Shown piece by piece: positions 20,908-22,414 of a stretch of DNA of 22,414 bases (position 1 is the first letter of the stretch; every line of letters starts with the position of its first letter). The stretch lies in the IMG/VR virus record IMGVR_UViG_3300012036_000030, positions 1-22,414 of that record. The stretch is one strand, 5' to 3'. A program made the position numbers and the translations under genes. The notes beneath the pieces were generated by a model that was not told where the DNA came from, did not search any database, and saw nothing but the letters and a program-made list of their open reading frames with translations. Source of the DNA: a virus.

Positions 20908-21402
20908 TTACCTTAACTTTCCAGCTACACCTTTAATCTTTTCATAACCTCTTGATCCAAATAAGGCAACCACCATTAATGATAATAAAGTGACTAAAAG
21001 ATTAACCCAATGATCTTCAACTTTAAAACTTTTAATTGCAGAATCTAAAATCATAATTATAAAAGTAAAAACTAAAGTTCCAGCAGTAGCATAGGGACGT
21101 ATATTTTTTGAAGCCCAAGAATCTGACTCCATATCCGATTGCCAGCGTTTTGTAATTTCTTGCATTTCTATTTTATCTAATTCTGCCTGTGAATTAAGCA
21201 TTTTTTTATCCATTTCGGAAAGGTCTGGTGAATCATTTATTTTATTCACTAAATCGCCTAAACCCTTAATTCCTGTAAAACTTCCAGCAAGTTGTAAAAG
21301 CTCTGGAGCAACTTTAGTTCCTTTTTCAACCAACCATCTGAGACTATCGCCTACTCTTGTGGTTCCGTTTTTTTCTTTGTAACTCGGTTTTGGATCTACC
21401 AT
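20908..21402 (-). CDS. 3TM-type (GTA-like) holin
   Basis: The 164-residue protein has a soluble helical N-terminal half ending in the motif EITKRWQSDMESDSWASKNIRP (83-103). This Arg-Trp...Asp...Arg-Pro signature precedes the membrane region in the GTA_holin_3TM family. Two clear membrane helices follow (about 106-122 and 132-150), with the charged RGYEKIKGVAGKLR tail inside. It would open the inner membrane for the M15-type peptidase encoded just upstream, although some members may be structural. The start lies in the second copy of a 19-base repeat at 21396-21437. Confidence 0.75.
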   Translation of the reverse strand: MVDPKPSYKEKNGTTRVGDSLRWLVEKGTKVAPELLQLAGSFTGIKGLGDLVNKINDSPDLSEMDKKMLNSQAELDKIEMQEITKRWQSDMESDSWASKNIRPYATAGTLVFTFIIMILDSAIKSFKVEDHWVNLLVTLLSLMVVALFGSRGYEKIKGVAGKLR

Positions 21403-21437
21403 CTTCTGTTTGTTTTTACTACCATCTTCTGTTTGTT
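21396..21437. repeat. 19-bp direct repeat spanning the endolysin stop and holin start
   Basis: Perfect 19-base copies lie at 21396-21414 and 21419-21437 (offset 23). On the - strand both carry AACAAACAGAAGATGGTAG. In the upstream copy TGG TAG forms the last codon and stop of the peptidase gene; in the downstream copy ATG GTA starts the holin. The likely ancestor was a stop/start overlap that has been duplicated. Confidence 0.9.
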
Positions 21438-21865
21438 CCTATATCTGCGTGAATAAAATGCTTACTTTGATAATGCTTAAATCCGCCAATCCATTTATTT
21501 TTGAAAAAATTAGATAAATAGATCATTTTATCCTCGTCTTGCGTGGTAATGTCTACCGCTCCCCATAAATGAACGCTGTCTCCGCTCCTATCCTTGCTTA
21601 ACTCATGCCTTAACGTACGTTTACCGCAAGTAATAAAGAAAGCAAAACCAGCGTCGGTTCTGTATGGCTGTAACGCCCATAAGATAGATAAGTTTTGTTG
21701 TTGCTCAACTACGGATAATAATTCAAACTCATGCAAAATTAATTCTCTATCCGATTTTGTAACTACAGAATGACTTCCGTAATTAAGATATTCCCGAACC
21801 GAAAAATCTTTTGGCGTTAATAATTTGTTTTCTAATAATTCTAATCTTTGCTCAATTGTTTTCAT
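21419..21865 (-). CDS. Endolysin-like M15 peptidase
   Basis: The 148-residue protein matches the M15 (D-Ala-D-Ala peptidase, group 3) layout. The SVHLWGAVDI segment has H99 and D105 as zinc ligands with S97 and G102 conserved around them. HFIHADIG at 136-143 supplies the third ligand H139 with D141. Upstream, TCGKRTLRHELSKDRSGDS (79-97) corresponds to the family's 's..R...n...gg...SqH' lead. It would cut peptide cross-links in peptidoglycan at lysis. The N-terminal ~50 residues are helical with no signal peptide, so it needs a holin. It sits between two holin-type membrane proteins and overlaps the first by 4 bases. Confidence 0.85.
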   Translation of the reverse strand: MKTIEQRLELLENKLLTPKDFSVREYLNYGSHSVVTKSDRELILHEFELLSVVEQQQNLSILWALQPYRTDAGFAFFITCGKRTLRHELSKDRSGDSVHLWGAVDITTQDEDKMIYLSNFFKNKWIGGFKHYQSKHFIHADIGTNRRW

Positions 21866-22350
21866 TGGTTGTTTTTTATGTAATTTAATATTTTATCTAA
21901 ATAACTTTTAAAAAAATCTCGTATAGCATGTAACATTTTACTGATATAATCAGTACTTACAATTGCATTATTATCTTTTATTGAAAGTACATTATTTATG
22001 GCGCTTATTGTTTCGGAAATTATTAATATTTTCATTACCATTTCAACTAAAAATTTAAAGTCATAACCAAGCCCTAAAGCAGCAAGAGCGAAGATCATAG
22101 GAACGGATAAAATGGCGCATTTAGCAACAATTCCAAAAAGTAAAATATTAAAATTAAATCTCATTTTGGTTACAAAAATAGATTTTAAAGACCCTAAAAC
22201 AGTATCAGAAACCATTAGCCAAATTAAAACTTTGACCACATCAATATCTAAGCTTAAATAAACAAATAGAAAATATATCGCTATTTTAATTTCATTCCAG
22301 TAATCTGAAAATGTTTCTAAGAATAAATTAAAGTATTGTTTTAATTCCAT
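21862..22350 (-). CDS. Phage holin family protein (Cph1/holin 4-like)
   Basis: The 162-residue protein has hydrophobic segments at about 22-34, 38-52, 68-93 and 100-113. The LIWLMVSDTVLGSLKSIF segment (42-59) shows the D-x-x-x-G-x-x-x pattern typical of the toxin secretion/phage lysis holin group. A basic C-terminal tail follows (RDFFKSYLDKILNYIKNNQ). It overlaps the peptidase gene by the ATGA junction (21862-21865). Together with the peptidase and the 3TM-type protein it forms a lysis cassette. Its start overlaps by 10 bases the end of another reading frame that enters from the right edge. Confidence 0.75.
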   Translation of the reverse strand: MELKQYFNLFLETFSDYWNEIKIAIYFLFVYLSLDIDVVKVLIWLMVSDTVLGSLKSIFVTKMRFNFNILLFGIVAKCAILSVPMIFALAALGLGYDFKFLVEMVMKILIISETISAINNVLSIKDNNAIVSTDYISKMLHAIRDFFKSYLDKILNYIKNNQ

Positions 22351-22414
22351 TTTTTAGGTAGTTTTTTCATAATAAATTGTTTATTTGTTAAAATAATAAT
22401 CCGCCTAAATAGAC
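22341..22414 (-). CDS. Possible 3' end of an off-window gene, or a 9-codon leader ORF
   Basis: One - strand frame is open from the window edge to TAA at 22343-22341. It ends with MKKLPKKWN, whose ATG (22370) could also start a tiny leader ORF, and it overlaps the holin start by 10 bases. A second frame is open for only 8 codons and stops at 22388. I cannot tell which, if either, is the real end of the upstream gene. Confidence 0.25.
   Translation of the reverse strand, partial: LFRRIIILTNKQFIMKKLPKKWN

Noticed and set aside
1-22414. CRISPR array, tRNA or rRNA genes, insertion sequences
   Set aside because: No regularly spaced repeat-spacer series, cloverleaf or transposase with terminal inverted repeats was found on either strand by reading.

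Overview
The window is a stretch of a contractile-tailed (Mu-like myovirus) phage or prophage, most likely from a member of the Bacteroidota and plausibly Flavobacteriia. The DNA is AT-rich. Start codons are preceded by A-rich stretches rather than GGAGG-type Shine-Dalgarno sequences. Promoter candidates match the Bacteroidota -7 consensus TAnnTTTG with a T-rich -33 element. No integrase, att site, tRNA or host gene is visible, so prophage and free phage cannot be told apart.

Left arm (1-2107, + strand): the C-terminal half of an SF2 helicase runs in from off-window. It is followed by a 33-residue single-span membrane peptide and three small AT-rich genes of unknown function. The three small genes are separated by two copies of a GC-rich hairpin (GGGGC-TTAACC-GCCC). 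A clear promoter sits at 1143-1187. The arm converges on the late genes at a bidirectional terminator (2199-2232).

Late region (22414 down to 2220, - strand, in order of transcription): a lysis cassette of membrane protein, M15-type peptidase and 3TM-type holin; an S49 head protease with a scaffold-like tail; decoration protein and family-E major capsid protein; three small head-completion/connector genes including a likely tail terminator; tail sheath; tail tube; and a tail-assembly-chaperone pair with an in-frame -1 slippery heptamer. After an interruption come the tape measure, gp46-, gp47- (baseplate J) and gp48-like baseplate proteins, two paralogous tail fibres, a basic minor tail protein, a gpN-like protein, an orphan DNA methyltransferase, and gp44- and gp45-like hub and spike proteins. 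Relative to phage Mu the baseplate genes are circularly permuted: Mu has tape measure-N-44-45-46-47-48-fibre, while here it is tape measure-46-47-48-fibres-N-44-45. Terminase and portal genes are not in the window and presumably lie beyond the right edge.

The most unusual part is 13291-14225. A + strand gene (zinc-ribbon protein of the endonuclease VII-associated type, without a visible nuclease core) is inserted against the late operon between the tail chaperone and the tape measure. It has its own promoter, which matches the left-arm promoter at 24 of 29 aligned positions with identical spacing. That promoter abuts, back to back, a leftward promoter able to restart late transcription. On its far side lies a strong two-way terminator. 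The late operon may therefore be split into two transcription units by a cargo cassette.
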